From assembly GCA_029258325.1 (NCBI GenBank), contig JARHZF010000159.1, positions 1 through 33,824 of the forward strand: a DNA stretch of 33,824 nucleotides, given 5' to 3'. The notes under the pieces are model-generated. The model saw only the letters and a list, made by a program, of their open reading frames with translations, was not told the origin of the DNA and did not search any database. The stretch is from Anaerobiospirillum sp. Lineage in GTDB: Bacteria > Pseudomonadota > Gammaproteobacteria > Enterobacterales > Succinivibrionaceae. Both the position numbers and the translations under genes were made by a program. Each line of letters begins with the position of its first letter. Position 1 is the stretch's first letter. Positions 1 through 9,327 of this stretch are shown here, one piece after another.

Positions 1-920
1 GATCTTGAAACACGAGGGTTCATTTCAATGATAACCATACGTCCTGTATTTGGACAGATACCAAATTGAACGTTAGAACCACCAGTTTCAACACCAATTT
101 CACGTAGTACAGCCATAGCTGCATTACGCATAATTTGATATTCTTTATCTGTAAGTGTTTGAGCAGGAGCTACAGTAATAGAGTCACCTGTGTGAATACC
201 CATAGGGTCTAAGTTCTCAATAGAGCAAACAATAATACAATTGTCTTTTCTATCACGAACAACTTCCATCTCAAACTCTTTCCAACCAATTAATGATTCA
301 TCAATTAATAGTTCATGAGTTGGAGAGGATTCAAGACCTTTATTACAGATTTCTTCAAATTCTTCTGGATTGTATGCAATACCACCACCAGTACCACCCA
401 TTGTAAATGATGGTCTAATAATACATGGGAAACCAACTTCTTTTTGTACTTCCCATGCTTCTTGTAGTGAGTGTGCAATACCTGATCTTGGGCATTCAAG
501 ACCAATTTTTTTCATAGCCTCATCAAATCTTTCACGATTTTCAGCTTTATCTATGGTATCTGCATTTGCACCAATCATCTCACAACCATACTTAGCTAAA
601 ACGCCTTCACGTTCTAAGTCTAAAGCACAGTTTAGAGCTGTCTGACCACCCATAGTAGGAAGAACAGCATCAGGTCTTTCTTTTTCTATAATTTTTTCAA
701 CAACTTTCCAATGTATAGGCTCGATGTATGTAGCATCAGCTATATTTGGATCAGTCATAATAGTTGCAGGATTTGAGTTAACTAAAATAACTCTATAACC
801 TTCTTCTTTTAATGCTCTACATGCTTGTGTACCTGAGTAGTCAAATTCACAAGCTTGTCCTATAACAATAGGACCTGCACCAAGAATTAAAATGCTTTTT
901 ATGTCCGTACGCTTTGGCAT
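1..920 (-). CDS. carB: Carbamoyl-phosphate synthase large subunit, N-terminal part (cut by window edge)
   Basis: Large (ammonia-handling, synthetase) subunit of carbamoyl-phosphate synthase, which makes carbamoyl phosphate for pyrimidines and arginine in the cytoplasm. Reading the minus strand from the ATG at 920-918 gives an open frame to the window edge, about 306 codons. It begins [17 protein letters not shown] and continues with [20 protein letters not shown], the typical first ATP-grasp (carboxyphosphate) domain; later the frame reads [13 protein letters not shown] and, near the edge, EMNPRVSR, the ATP-grasp metal-binding stretch. The start lies 9 nt after the carA stop, and GGAG overlapping that stop serves as its ribosome binding site, so the two genes are cotranscribed and probably translationally coupled. 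The remaining roughly 770 residues lie outside the window. Identification is firm. Confidence 0.97.
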   Translation of the reverse strand, partial: MPKRTDIKSILILGAGPIVIGQACEFDYSGTQACRALKEEGYRVILVNSNPATIMTDPNIADATYIEPIHWKVVEKIIEKERPDAVLPTMGGQTALNCALDLEREGVLAKYGCEMIGANADTIDKAENRERFDEAMKKIGLECPRSGIAHSLQEAWEVQKEVGFPCIIRPSFTMGGTGGGIAYNPEEFEEICNKGLESSPTHELLIDESLIGWKEFEMEVVRDRKDNCIIVCSIENLDPMGIHTGDSITVAPAQTLTDKEYQIMRNAAMAVLREIGVETGGSNVQFGICPNTGRMVIIEMNPRVSR

Positions 921-929
921 GTTATTCTC

Positions 930-2072
930 CTAGTCCATATTGCGATATTTACGCATTAATTCAATAAAGTGTTCAAATAAAACTTGAACATCATGTGGAC
1001 CTGGACTTGCTTCAGGGTGACCTTGGAAAGAGAAAGCAGGAGTATCTGTTCTTTCAATACCTTGAAGAGAGCCATCAAATAAAGAAACGTGAGTAATTTT
1101 TACGTTTTCAGGTAGGGTGTTTGCATCAACAGCAAAACCATGGTTTTGAGAAGTGATATATACAACACCTGTTTCAACATTACGCACAGGGTGGTTTGCA
1201 CCGTGGTGACCGAACTTCATTTTTACAGTTTTAGCACCTGATGCTAGACCTAATAATTGATGGCCAAGACAAATACCAAATAAAGGAACTTTTTTATCTG
1301 TAAATTCTTTAATAGCTTCTATAGCATAGGTACATGGTTCTGGATCACCTGGACCATTTGAGAGGAAAACACCATCTGGATTTAAAGCAAGAACTTCAGA
1401 TGCTGTTGTTGTTGCAGGAACTACAGTAATCTTACAACCTAAAGATGCTAAAATTCTTAAGATATTTGTTTTTACACCAAAGTCATAAGCTACAACATTA
1501 TAAAGAGGATTCTCTTGTTTACCGTAGCCTTCACCTAATTTCCATGTTGTCTCATTAAATTCATAACTTTCTTTAGTTGAAACAACAGAAGCTAGATCCA
1601 TTCCTTTAAGACCTTTAAACTCACGAGCTTTTGCTACAGCCATATCTCCAGTAATTGAAGGATCTGTAGTTAAGCAAGCTGATTGAGCACCTTTTTCACG
1701 AATTATGCGAGTAAGCATTCTTGTGTCAATGCCATAGATGCCAGGTCTATTATGTTTTGCTAAATAATCTGATAAGGTATATTGTGATCTAAAGTTAGAT
1801 GCAACTGATGATAAATCACGTATAATTAAACCTTGAGCACAGATGGAATTAGATTCGATGTCCTCGTCATTAGTTCCATAATTACCAATATGAGGATATG
1901 TTAGAGTTACGAGTTGACCTGTATAAGAAGGATCAGTTAGGATTTCCTGATAACCAGTCATTGATGTGTTAAATACTACCTCACCTACTTCTGTCACGCC
2001 TTTAGCACCAAATGCTTTGCCTTTAAAGATCGTGCCATCAGATAGTGCAAGGATTGCGGAACTAATAGCCAC
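930..2072 (-). CDS. carA: Carbamoyl-phosphate synthase small subunit (glutamine amidotransferase)
   Basis: Glutaminase subunit that releases ammonia from glutamine and passes it to CarB. The frame is open from a TTG at 2084 (384 codons). Counting from there, the class I amidotransferase triad is visible: Cys272 in [10 protein letters not shown], His356 and Glu358 in [13 protein letters not shown], matching E. coli CarA in order and spacing; the N-terminal small-subunit domain reads [15 protein letters not shown] place the start at the GTG at 2072-2070 (380 residues): the protein then begins with [12 protein letters not shown], which lines up with the E. coli start, and a G-rich stretch precedes it, whereas the TTG has no ribosome binding site. 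The SD is weak, so the start is less sure than the gene. It is followed by carB. A promoter and a leader hairpin lie upstream. Confidence 0.96.
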   Translation of the reverse strand: MAISSAILALSDGTIFKGKAFGAKGVTEVGEVVFNTSMTGYQEILTDPSYTGQLVTLTYPHIGNYGTNDEDIESNSICAQGLIIRDLSSVASNFRSQYTLSDYLAKHNRPGIYGIDTRMLTRIIREKGAQSACLTTDPSITGDMAVAKAREFKGLKGMDLASVVSTKESYEFNETTWKLGEGYGKQENPLYNVVAYDFGVKTNILRILASLGCKITVVPATTTASEVLALNPDGVFLSNGPGDPEPCTYAIEAIKEFTDKKVPLFGICLGHQLLGLASGAKTVKMKFGHHGANHPVRNVETGVVYITSQNHGFAVDANTLPENVKITHVSLFDGSLQGIERTDTPAFSFQGHPEASPGPHDVQVLFEHFIELMRKYRNMD

Positions 2073-2105
2073 AAAGACCCCCAATTATTTAGAACTGATA
2101 CACAA

Positions 2106-2144
2106 GATTATTCTAAATTTAAAAATCCTTAAATTTAAATAATC
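2106..2144 (-). promoter_or_regulatory. Stem-loop at the predicted 5' end of the carAB leader
   Basis: Arms GATTATT plus TAAATTTAA (2106-2112, 2114-2122) and TTAAATTTA plus AATAATC (2129-2144) pair over 16 bp with one bulged base (2113) and a 6-nt loop. It lies just downstream of the predicted carA transcription start, so the mRNA would begin with it. It has no U-tract, so it is not a terminator. The role is unknown. Confidence 0.4.
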
Positions 2145-2150
2145 CTGACT

Positions 2151-2178
2151 ATTCTACTCAAAAAGTATATATTTTCAA
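2151..2178 (-). promoter_or_regulatory. Probable sigma-70 promoter of carAB
   Basis: On the minus strand TTGAAA (2178-2173), a 16-nt spacer, then TAGAAT (2156-2151). Predicted transcription start is near 2144, about 72 nt upstream of the GTG start of carA. Position and spacing fit, but in DNA this AT-rich such matches arise easily. Confidence 0.45.
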
Positions 2179-2597
2179 GTAAAAAACTAAGATAAAGCTA
2201 TATTGTTATAAGTGTAAACATATATCTATATAAGTATAGTTAATTTTTTTTAAATGATATGAAAATTTGTATTAATTTTTGTATATTAAAGATTAAGGTT
2301 TAAATTTAGGGGTTATTATTGAGTTAATGTACTGATATTTATACATATTTTATAAAAAAACACATTATTTGAGTATAATTTTTCACTACAAAAACAAATT
2401 TATTTAATAATCAATAACTTACTTTATTTTTTGCTAAAAAGTATATTTTATATTATATAAATAACTATATATTTTATATAGATAAAATATTTTATTTATA
2501 TAAAATATATATCCAATATAGAATTATGTGTATAAAACGATACGTATTTGTCATGTTAAGATTTAACTACCTTTTTAATTAAACCATTTAGCTTTTA

Positions 2598-2640
2598 AGT
2601 CTAGGTTTATGACTATATTTAGTAATAAACCTAGACTTTT
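2598..2640 (+). terminator. Rho-independent terminator hairpin with no upstream gene
   Basis: Perfect 14-bp arms AAGTCTAGGTTTAT and ATAAACCTAGACTT, followed on the plus strand by TTTTTATTTT. The minus-strand side has no T-run, so it works on the plus strand. No plus-strand gene lies upstream (carAB is on the other strand), so either it ends an unannotated small transcript or it protects tamA from stray transcription. Confidence 0.6.
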
Positions 2641-2833
2641 TTATTTTCCAAAATTTTATAGTAAAAAGACAAGTGATTTTAAAAAAACAATCTCTATATC
2701 AAAGTTAAACTTTTATATTAATTTTATATATTTTACATATAGCTCTTTATATAAAAACAAATATCTTCATATAAAAAGTAAAGTTTTTTTGTTAAGATAG
2801 CAAAGTTAAATAGATGTCTTTTAGGTTAAAGTT

Positions 2834-4762
2834 ATGCACCTTTATACAAAATATAAAATAATAAAAACTATAAGAAGTTTTATAGGTCTTTTTATTATTT
2901 TTTCTCTATCTTTTTTATTAAATGCATGTAGTAGTAAAAGTGACTCTGAAAATCTTATAGAGAATAAAGAAGTAGTAGTTTTAGATCCTATATCTTATGA
3001 AGTTAAAGGTGTAGATGGTGAAGTTTTAGATAATGTAAATGCCCAATTAAATGCTTTGCCTCAAATTTCTATACAAAGAGTAAGTCTTTATAAAAGAGAA
3101 ATAAGAGAGACTGCTAAACTTGCTTTAAGAGCATTAGGTTACTATAAACCTAAAGTTTATGTATATACAAAGGATGAGTATTTAGATTTTGTTGCAAAAG
3201 AACAAAAAGCTTTAGGTATTGATGAAAATTTAGCTAATACAGAAGATGATGACAATAAAAAAGAAAGCAAAAAAGACATTAAGAAAAAAGAGCTTTTAGA
3301 TAGAACTGTCTTTGTTTATATTGAAAAAAATAAACCTTTATTTGTTAGATCTTTTGATGTACAAGTTTTAGGTGAGGGTGCTAATTATAAAACCTTTAAA
3401 AGAGCTATTAATAATTCTAATATAAGAACTTATAGTATTTTAAATCATGGTAATTATGAAAATTTAAAAGAGCAATTACAAAAAGATGCCTATGCTTTAG
3501 GTTTTTTTGATGCTAAATTTGATGCTTCACGTATTTTAGTATATCAAGAGCAAAATATGGCTGATATTGAGCTTATTTTTGATACAGGTGTACGTTATAA
3601 AATAGGTGATATTGTAACTAATGAGACTACAAAAGAATTATTAAAACCATCTCAAAGTTTAATTACTCTAAAAAGGGGTAAGAACTTTTCAAGTAAGACT
3701 ATAAATGACAATTTATCTTCTTTATCTGAAACTAACTATTATCAATCTATTGATATAACACCACTTTTAGATAAAAAAACAGAAGATAAAGAAGTTCCTA
3801 TAAAAATAGATTTAGCTCGTAAAAAAAATAATTTAATGCGTGTAGGTATAGGTTATTCTACTGATGAGCAAGCACGTGTGCTCTTTGAGTGGGATAAGCC
3901 TCTTTTAAATGAATATGGTCACTCTATGTCTATGGGTACAAAGCTATCTATGGTTACACAAGAGGCAAGACTTATGTATAAAATCCCATATAGAAATCCA
4001 AATTTAGACTATTTTTATATAAATGCTACACAAACACATACAGATATTAATGATACTTTATCTGATAGATCGCATTTAAGTTTTCACTATGTAGCTGATA
4101 AGGAAAAACGTTGGCATAAAGATTTTGCTATGAATGTAGAGTATGAGGATTTTACTCAAGCATCAGAAAAAGGTTTTGGTTGGAATTTATTCCCATCTAT
4201 AACAATTGCAAGACGTGAAAGTACAGGTGGTGTAGATCCAAGATATGGTTACTATATAGGCGTTGAAGGTTCAGCTGCAACTAGAGCTATATCTGATTAT
4301 TCTTTTTATAGAGTAGTTTTAACAGGCAAAACAGTATTATCTCCAACTGAGAATACAAGATTATTTTTAAAGGTACAACAAGGTGCAATTTTTGGTGATG
4401 ATTCAAAACACCTACCTCCATCTATGCGATTTTTCGTAGGTGGTGATAATTCCTTACGTGGTTATGGATATTTACAAGAGTCAGATAGGGACTCAAAAGG
4501 TGGTTTAATAGGTGGTAGATATATGACTGCTGGAACTGCTGAATTACAATTTCCAATAGGAATAGCAAACTCAAGAGGTGCTTTATTCTTAGATGCTGCA
4601 ACAGCATGTAATGAATATACAGATAGAGAGCTTTTATTTGGTCCTGGTATTGGTTATAGATTTAACTCTCCATATGGAACATTACGTGTAGATTTAGGTG
4701 TTGCTATAGATAAAGAACCAAAATCTGTCAAACTTCATTTTGCTTTTGGACCTGAGTTTTAA
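2834..4762 (+). CDS. tamA: Outer-membrane translocation and assembly protein TamA (Omp85 family)
   Basis: Outer-membrane partner of TamB in the translocation and assembly module, an Omp85 protein. The 642 residues show an N-terminal hydrophobic signal (about 15-30), POTRA-like repeats (roughly 53-330) and a C-terminal beta-barrel (about 332-642) ending in Phe, as expected of a BAM substrate. The loop-6 motif is clear: GGDNSLRGY at 536-544, with Arg542 as the conserved VRGF-type arginine. tamB starts 2 nt after the stop, the usual order. Two oddities: the signal ends in LLNACSS, so Cys32 could be a lipidation site, and residues about 122-153 form a charged insert rich in Lys, Asp and Glu before the second POTRA. 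Start ATG is preceded by AGG at modest spacing. Family firm; lipidation is an inference. Confidence 0.92.
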   Translation: MHLYTKYKIIKTIRSFIGLFIIFSLSFLLNACSSKSDSENLIENKEVVVLDPISYEVKGVDGEVLDNVNAQLNALPQISIQRVSLYKREIRETAKLALRALGYYKPKVYVYTKDEYLDFVAKEQKALGIDENLANTEDDDNKKESKKDIKKKELLDRTVFVYIEKNKPLFVRSFDVQVLGEGANYKTFKRAINNSNIRTYSILNHGNYENLKEQLQKDAYALGFFDAKFDASRILVYQEQNMADIELIFDTGVRYKIGDIVTNETTKELLKPSQSLITLKRGKNFSSKTINDNLSSLSETNYYQSIDITPLLDKKTEDKEVPIKIDLARKKNNLMRVGIGYSTDEQARVLFEWDKPLLNEYGHSMSMGTKLSMVTQEARLMYKIPYRNPNLDYFYINATQTHTDINDTLSDRSHLSFHYVADKEKRWHKDFAMNVEYEDFTQASEKGFGWNLFPSITIARRESTGGVDPRYGYYIGVEGSAATRAISDYSFYRVVLTGKTVLSPTENTRLFLKVQQGAIFGDDSKHLPPSMRFFVGGDNSLRGYGYLQESDRDSKGGLIGGRYMTAGTAELQFPIGIANSRGALFLDAATACNEYTDRELLFGPGIGYRFNSPYGTLRVDLGVAIDKEPKSVKLHFAFGPEF

Positions 4763-4764
4763 TT

Positions 4765-7700
4765 ATGAAAAAGAATGTTAAAAGATTTGTTTTTTATCCA
4801 TTACTTATAATTGGATCTTTATTTATTTTAATCCTTTTAGCTTTATTTTATGTAATTTCAACAAATTCAGGTGCTAATTTTGCCTTAAATACAGCAAAAT
4901 CATCCTTAGATGGTATTGTAAATATTGAAGGTGAGATAAAAGATGGCACTATAGCTCATGGTTTAAATTTAGAAAATCTTGTAGTTAATGTACCAGATAT
5001 TATTGATATTAAAGCTGATACTTTAAATTTAAAATATAATATTTTTGATGTAATTTTTCATAGAACTTTAAATGTAGATAATATAAATGCAGAAAATCTT
5101 TTTGTATCTTTACTTATAAAAAAGGGTGGAGATGAAGAAAAATCTAAGGACAATACAGAACCTTTTAAATTACATTTTCCTATAGATCTAAATGTAAATA
5201 ATCTTTTATTAAATAATTTTGCATATTTATCAGAGCATACAGATGTAAAATTATCTCATCTTAAGGCAAGTATTTTTGTCAAAGATAGTGATGTAAAGTT
5301 AAAAGACACAACAGTTAAAAATTTAGATGTTCTTTTACATAATGAAGAATCTAAACAATATGATGTTGTTTCTAAAATAACAAATACAGTTGAGAAGTCT
5401 GTAGATAATGTAGCTGATGATATTTTACAAAAGCATAAAAGAAAAACTAATTTAATATCTTTAAATGAAAAAGAGAAAATCTTTTTAGGTATTAAAGATA
5501 GACTTGAGCTTATAAATAAAGAAGTAGAGACTATTAAAAATAAAGATGGTTCTATTAATATTTGTAATTTAGATGATAATGATAAATTTATTTTAGATAA
5601 GGATATTAAAAAACTATTTACAGTAGTACTACCTATAAATGCTTATGTAGAAAATTTAAAAGTAGAAAATGTACGTTATACACAAAGTGGTTTTGATACA
5701 GGATATATAACAGCATCTTTAACTGCTAAATGGTTAAATACCTTAGCTGAAATTGATAATCTTGAAGTAGATCATAAATTAGGACATGTTAATTTAAAAG
5801 GTAGTATGAACTTTGATGAATACTATCATATAAAAGCAAGTTTAGATGGTGTTGGTGCTATTAGTGAGTACACTAAAAATAATTATGAAGGTCTTTTATA
5901 TGGTCTACAAGGTTCTATTAATGTAGATGGAGATTTGAGAGATTTAAAGGCTATAGCTAAAATTCAAAATAAAGATATTGCATCAATTGATTTAAGATTT
6001 AGTGCCTTAAGCTCTGGTTTACCTTTAAATATAAAAATTGAGTCTAATAAACTTGAATGGCCATTACTTCTTGAAACTAAAAAAGCTAGTGTTAAGAATT
6101 TAAAAATATGTTCTGTAGGTAAGATTTTAGATGGTCTTGAAACTACTGTAAAAGGTCAAATTTCAGGTTATGGCTTTAAGGATTTTGCTATTAATTTAGA
6201 TGGTATTTTAAGTACAGAAAAATCTATTATTAGTAATTTATCTTTAAAGGGTATTTATGAAAAATCTAAAACTAATGCTAATTTTAGAGGTGTTATAAAT
6301 TATGGCTCTTTCTATCAAGCATCTGGTAATTTAAAACTAAATACAGAAAATGCTCTTTTTGTAAATAAAGTTTTACAAGGACCTTTAGCTTTAAATTCTA
6401 AGTTTTTTGTAAAGTTAGATCCAAATTCTGAAAACTTAATTGAAGCTGATATAACAAATGTTGATGGTTCTCTTGTTTTAAATGGTCAAAAATCAAATAT
6501 AACTGTTAAAAACTTACTTGGCTCTTATAAAGATGGTTTTACCTTTGAGCGTATTGAGGCCATACAAGGTAAAAATAAATTACATTTTAATGGTTATGTA
6601 GGTTTTGACCAATCAGATTTAAAAGGTACTATTGAATTAAATGATCTTTTACTTTTAACAAATAGCATAGATGGTGCTTTTATAGGTTCATTTAAAGCTA
6701 CAGGTACACTTACAGATTTACAAACACAAGTTACAGGTAAATCAAAATATTTAAAATCTGAATCTGGTTTTGAAGTTAGAGACTTTTTCTTTAACTCTGT
6801 ATTAAAGACTAAGGATTTAAGTTTTAATGCCACAGCATTATCCTCAACTTTAAAATTATCAAAAGATTTAAAAGCCTCAAAACAATGTGTTATTGATGTA
6901 AATGGTAAGATTGAGCATCACTTCTTAAACTTTACATGTGGTGGTGAAAACTCAGGATTTATAACTTTTCAAGGTGGTTTAGATAGAGATAAATTAAAAT
7001 ATAAAGGTACATTAAATGACTTTTTAATTGCAAATCAATCTAATTCTACACTTGCACTTAAAGCACCTATAAATATAAATGTCGATCTTGAAAAAGAGAG
7101 TTTTAAAACAGATGCTATAAACCTTGTAGGTGATATTGCAAATTTAGATATAGAACCTATCATTTATGAAAAAGGTGATCTAAAGACAGGGGTAAAACTA
7201 CATAAATTAAGATTAAAAGATTTAAATTACCTTATGCCTGATGATATGAAATTAAATGGTAATGTAACTATTAATTCTAAAATTAATGTACAAAAAGGTG
7301 TTCCTTATGTAAATGCAGATTTAGATATTGAAGATCTTGCATTTAAAAATCCTGATATAAATTTAAAATTTACCTCTATAAAATCTAAAGTAAAGACTAA
7401 TGATAAACTTGCAAATATTGTCTTTGATTTTGGTTTTAAAGATAAAAAAGGTGATGGTCATTTAGATTTATCAATATTAGATCCATTTAATAAGAAAAAC
7501 TTAAGTGGTAATTTAAATATTAATAATATAGATTTATCTTTATTTGAAAATGCAGGACAAGCATTTAATGAACTACAAGGTTTTGCTAATATAAATGGTA
7601 ATTTTAAAGGTTCACTTGAAAAACCATTATTTTATGGTGATATAAATATAAAGGGTAATGGTGAACCTCGTTATGATGTAGGTCAATTAGATGATTTTAA

Positions 7701-8778
7701 TATAAATTTAAAAACTTTAGGTACAGAGGGTAACCTTACAGGTTATATAAATTTAAATAAAACACCTGTAAATCTCAATGGTAATTTAAATTGGGAACAT
7801 GGAGCAAATGCTGATATTTCCATAAAATCAAATAACTTACCTTTATTCTTATTAGGTTATGGCTCTGCTTTTACTAATCTTGATTTAAATGCAAGTGTAA
7901 AAGATCATATTAGTGTGACAGGTGATATTTTAATTCCTGAAGCTTTCTTAACAGTAAAAGGTTTTTCAGGTTCAGGTATAGCTGTCTCAAAAGATGAAAT
8001 TTTAATTGATGAAAAGGGTATTTTAGGTCGCAAGAAAAAGACTGAGTCTAATGTAAAGACTTATCTTGATGTAAACTTAAAGCTAGGTGATAAGTTAAAA
8101 GCATCTGCTATGGGTCTTACAGCTCAAGTTGTAGGTGGTTTACATATACATAAAGACTTAGATAAAAATGATATTAATGCAGATGGTATTATATCGCTAA
8201 AAGATGGTAAGGCTGATTTATATGGACGTCACTTTGATGTTGCAAAAGCTCAAACTATTTTTGCAGGTCCTATTGTAAATCCAGAGCTTGATGTTGAGGT
8301 TATAGCATCACCTGATGAAATTGAAGATGATGTTGAAGTTGGTGTAAAAGTTAGTGGTTTTGCAAATGATCCTATTATAAAACTATTTTCAAAGCCAACA
8401 ATGAATGATAATGAAATCTTATCTTATATGTTATATGGACACTCATTAGAGAAGAGTTCATCTGCTAAGAATCAAGATTTATCATCAAGTGCCTTATTAT
8501 TAGGTCTTGGTTTAAACTCTACTACAACATTAGTTAATGCTATTGTAGGTTCTGTTGGTATTCAAAATATTCAATTAGGAGCATCTGGTTCTGGTTCAAA
8601 TACACAAGTATCTGTACAAGGCTATATAACTCCTAAGATAAAACTATCATATGGTTATGGTGTATTTTCACAAATTGGTGAATTTAAACTAAGATATGAA
8701 ATAATAAGAAAGCTATATGCAGAATTTGTATCATCTGTCGATCAAGCAGTTGATTTGGTATATTCTTTTGAATTTTAA
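4765..8778 (+). CDS. tamB: Translocation and assembly module inner-membrane protein TamB
   Basis: Large envelope-spanning partner of TamA, 1337 residues, close to the usual TamB length (about 1260). A single N-terminal membrane segment (about 9-31) anchors it in the inner membrane. It is followed by more than 900 residues of repeating beta-strand sequence full of NLN, DLNG and INGN patterns, as expected for an AsmA-like periplasmic groove. The last 350 or so residues match the TamB C-terminal domain (DUF490), including GLHIHKDLDKNDINADGIIS, LYGRHFDVAKAQTIFAG and the ending LRYEIIRKLYAEF...YSFEF. The family is thought to move phospholipids between membranes and to assist outer-membrane protein assembly with TamA. 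It starts 2 nt after tamA and is followed at 9 nt by hpt. Confidence 0.94.
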   Translation: MKKNVKRFVFYPLLIIGSLFILILLALFYVISTNSGANFALNTAKSSLDGIVNIEGEIKDGTIAHGLNLENLVVNVPDIIDIKADTLNLKYNIFDVIFHRTLNVDNINAENLFVSLLIKKGGDEEKSKDNTEPFKLHFPIDLNVNNLLLNNFAYLSEHTDVKLSHLKASIFVKDSDVKLKDTTVKNLDVLLHNEESKQYDVVSKITNTVEKSVDNVADDILQKHKRKTNLISLNEKEKIFLGIKDRLELINKEVETIKNKDGSINICNLDDNDKFILDKDIKKLFTVVLPINAYVENLKVENVRYTQSGFDTGYITASLTAKWLNTLAEIDNLEVDHKLGHVNLKGSMNFDEYYHIKASLDGVGAISEYTKNNYEGLLYGLQGSINVDGDLRDLKAIAKIQNKDIASIDLRFSALSSGLPLNIKIESNKLEWPLLLETKKASVKNLKICSVGKILDGLETTVKGQISGYGFKDFAINLDGILSTEKSIISNLSLKGIYEKSKTNANFRGVINYGSFYQASGNLKLNTENALFVNKVLQGPLALNSKFFVKLDPNSENLIEADITNVDGSLVLNGQKSNITVKNLLGSYKDGFTFERIEAIQGKNKLHFNGYVGFDQSDLKGTIELNDLLLLTNSIDGAFIGSFKATGTLTDLQTQVTGKSKYLKSESGFEVRDFFFNSVLKTKDLSFNATALSSTLKLSKDLKASKQCVIDVNGKIEHHFLNFTCGGENSGFITFQGGLDRDKLKYKGTLNDFLIANQSNSTLALKAPININVDLEKESFKTDAINLVGDIANLDIEPIIYEKGDLKTGVKLHKLRLKDLNYLMPDDMKLNGNVTINSKINVQKGVPYVNADLDIEDLAFKNPDINLKFTSIKSKVKTNDKLANIVFDFGFKDKKGDGHLDLSILDPFNKKNLSGNLNINNIDLSLFENAGQAFNELQGFANINGNFKGSLEKPLFYGDINIKGNGEPRYDVGQLDDFNINLKTLGTEGNLTGYINLNKTPVNLNGNLNWEHGANADISIKSNNLPLFLLGYGSAFTNLDLNASVKDHISVTGDILIPEAFLTVKGFSGSGIAVSKDEILIDEKGILGRKKKTESNVKTYLDVNLKLGDKLKASAMGLTAQVVGGLHIHKDLDKNDINADGIISLKDGKADLYGRHFDVAKAQTIFAGPIVNPELDVEVIASPDEIEDDVEVGVKVSGFANDPIIKLFSKPTMNDNEILSYMLYGHSLEKSSSAKNQDLSSSALLLGLGLNSTTTLVNAIVGSVGIQNIQLGASGSGSNTQVSVQGYITPKIKLSYGYGVFSQIGEFKLRYEIIRKLYAEFVSSVDQAVDLVYSFEF

Positions 8779-8787
8779 GGATTTGTT

Positions 8788-9327
8788 ATGTCAGAAAAAA
8801 TATCTTTAACTTTAAAAATTTCTAAAAAAGAAATTGAAGATGCTGTAATAAAGATGGCAAAAGAGATAGAAAAGGACTATAAAGATGAGCCTTTAATCTG
8901 TATTTGTATCTTAAAAGGTGCTGTTTTATTCTTTACAGACTTAGTACGTAATATAAATAATGAAAATCTAGTTATAGATTTTATGCGTGTAAGCTCATAT
9001 GGTAATGGTACATCAAGTACATATGATTTAAAGATTAAAAAGGATATTGAATCTGATATACAAGGCAAAAATGTATTAATTGTTGAGGATATTATAGATT
9101 CTGGCTTTACAATGAGCAAACTTATTGAACACTTTAATACAAAAGGTGCAAAAAGTGTTAAAGTATGTGCTTTAATTAATAAAGAAGAAAGACGAGAAGT
9201 AGACGTTAACATTGACTATTATGGCTTTAAATTAGAGTCAGGATTTATTGTAGGTTATGGTCTTGATTATGCTGAAAAATATCGTCAATTACCAGAGATC
9301 TTTGAGGTAGCAATTGAAGAGTGCTAA
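8788..9327 (+). CDS. hpt: Hypoxanthine phosphoribosyltransferase
   Basis: Purine salvage enzyme that joins hypoxanthine (and guanine) to PRPP to give IMP (and GMP) in the cytoplasm. The 179-residue length is about that of E. coli Hpt. The PRPP loop is clear: VLIVEDIIDSGFTMS at 96-110, and LKGAVLFFTDL at 42-52 and MRVSSYGNG at 66-74 are the other family blocks. AAGGA precedes the ATG at good spacing. It sits 9 nt after tamB and its end overlaps the start of the Lon-like gene by 14 nt, so it is part of the tam operon. That is an unexpected neighbourhood for a salvage gene; nothing in the protein itself is odd. Confidence 0.95.
   Translation: MSEKISLTLKISKKEIEDAVIKMAKEIEKDYKDEPLICICILKGAVLFFTDLVRNINNENLVIDFMRVSSYGNGTSSTYDLKIKKDIESDIQGKNVLIVEDIIDSGFTMSKLIEHFNTKGAKSVKVCALINKEERREVDVNIDYYGFKLESGFIVGYGLDYAEKYRQLPEIFEVAIEEC

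Larger units (their letters stand above)
2085..2833. other. Intergenic region between carA and tamA (divergent)
   Basis: About 750 very AT-rich bases between divergent genes. It holds the carA promoter and leader hairpin (minus strand, near 2106-2178) and a strong terminator-like hairpin on the plus strand (2598-2640) with no plus-strand gene before it. The open frame at 2609-2800 starts inside that hairpin, has a composition dictated by AT-rich DNA (K, F, Y, S, I) and no ribosome binding site, so I do not call it a gene. No clear tamA promoter could be picked out. Confidence 0.6.

Noticed and set aside
2609..2800. 63-codon open frame before tamA
   Set aside because: It begins inside a terminator hairpin, has no ribosome binding site, and its composition (K, F, Y, I, S) is what AT-rich non-coding DNA gives.
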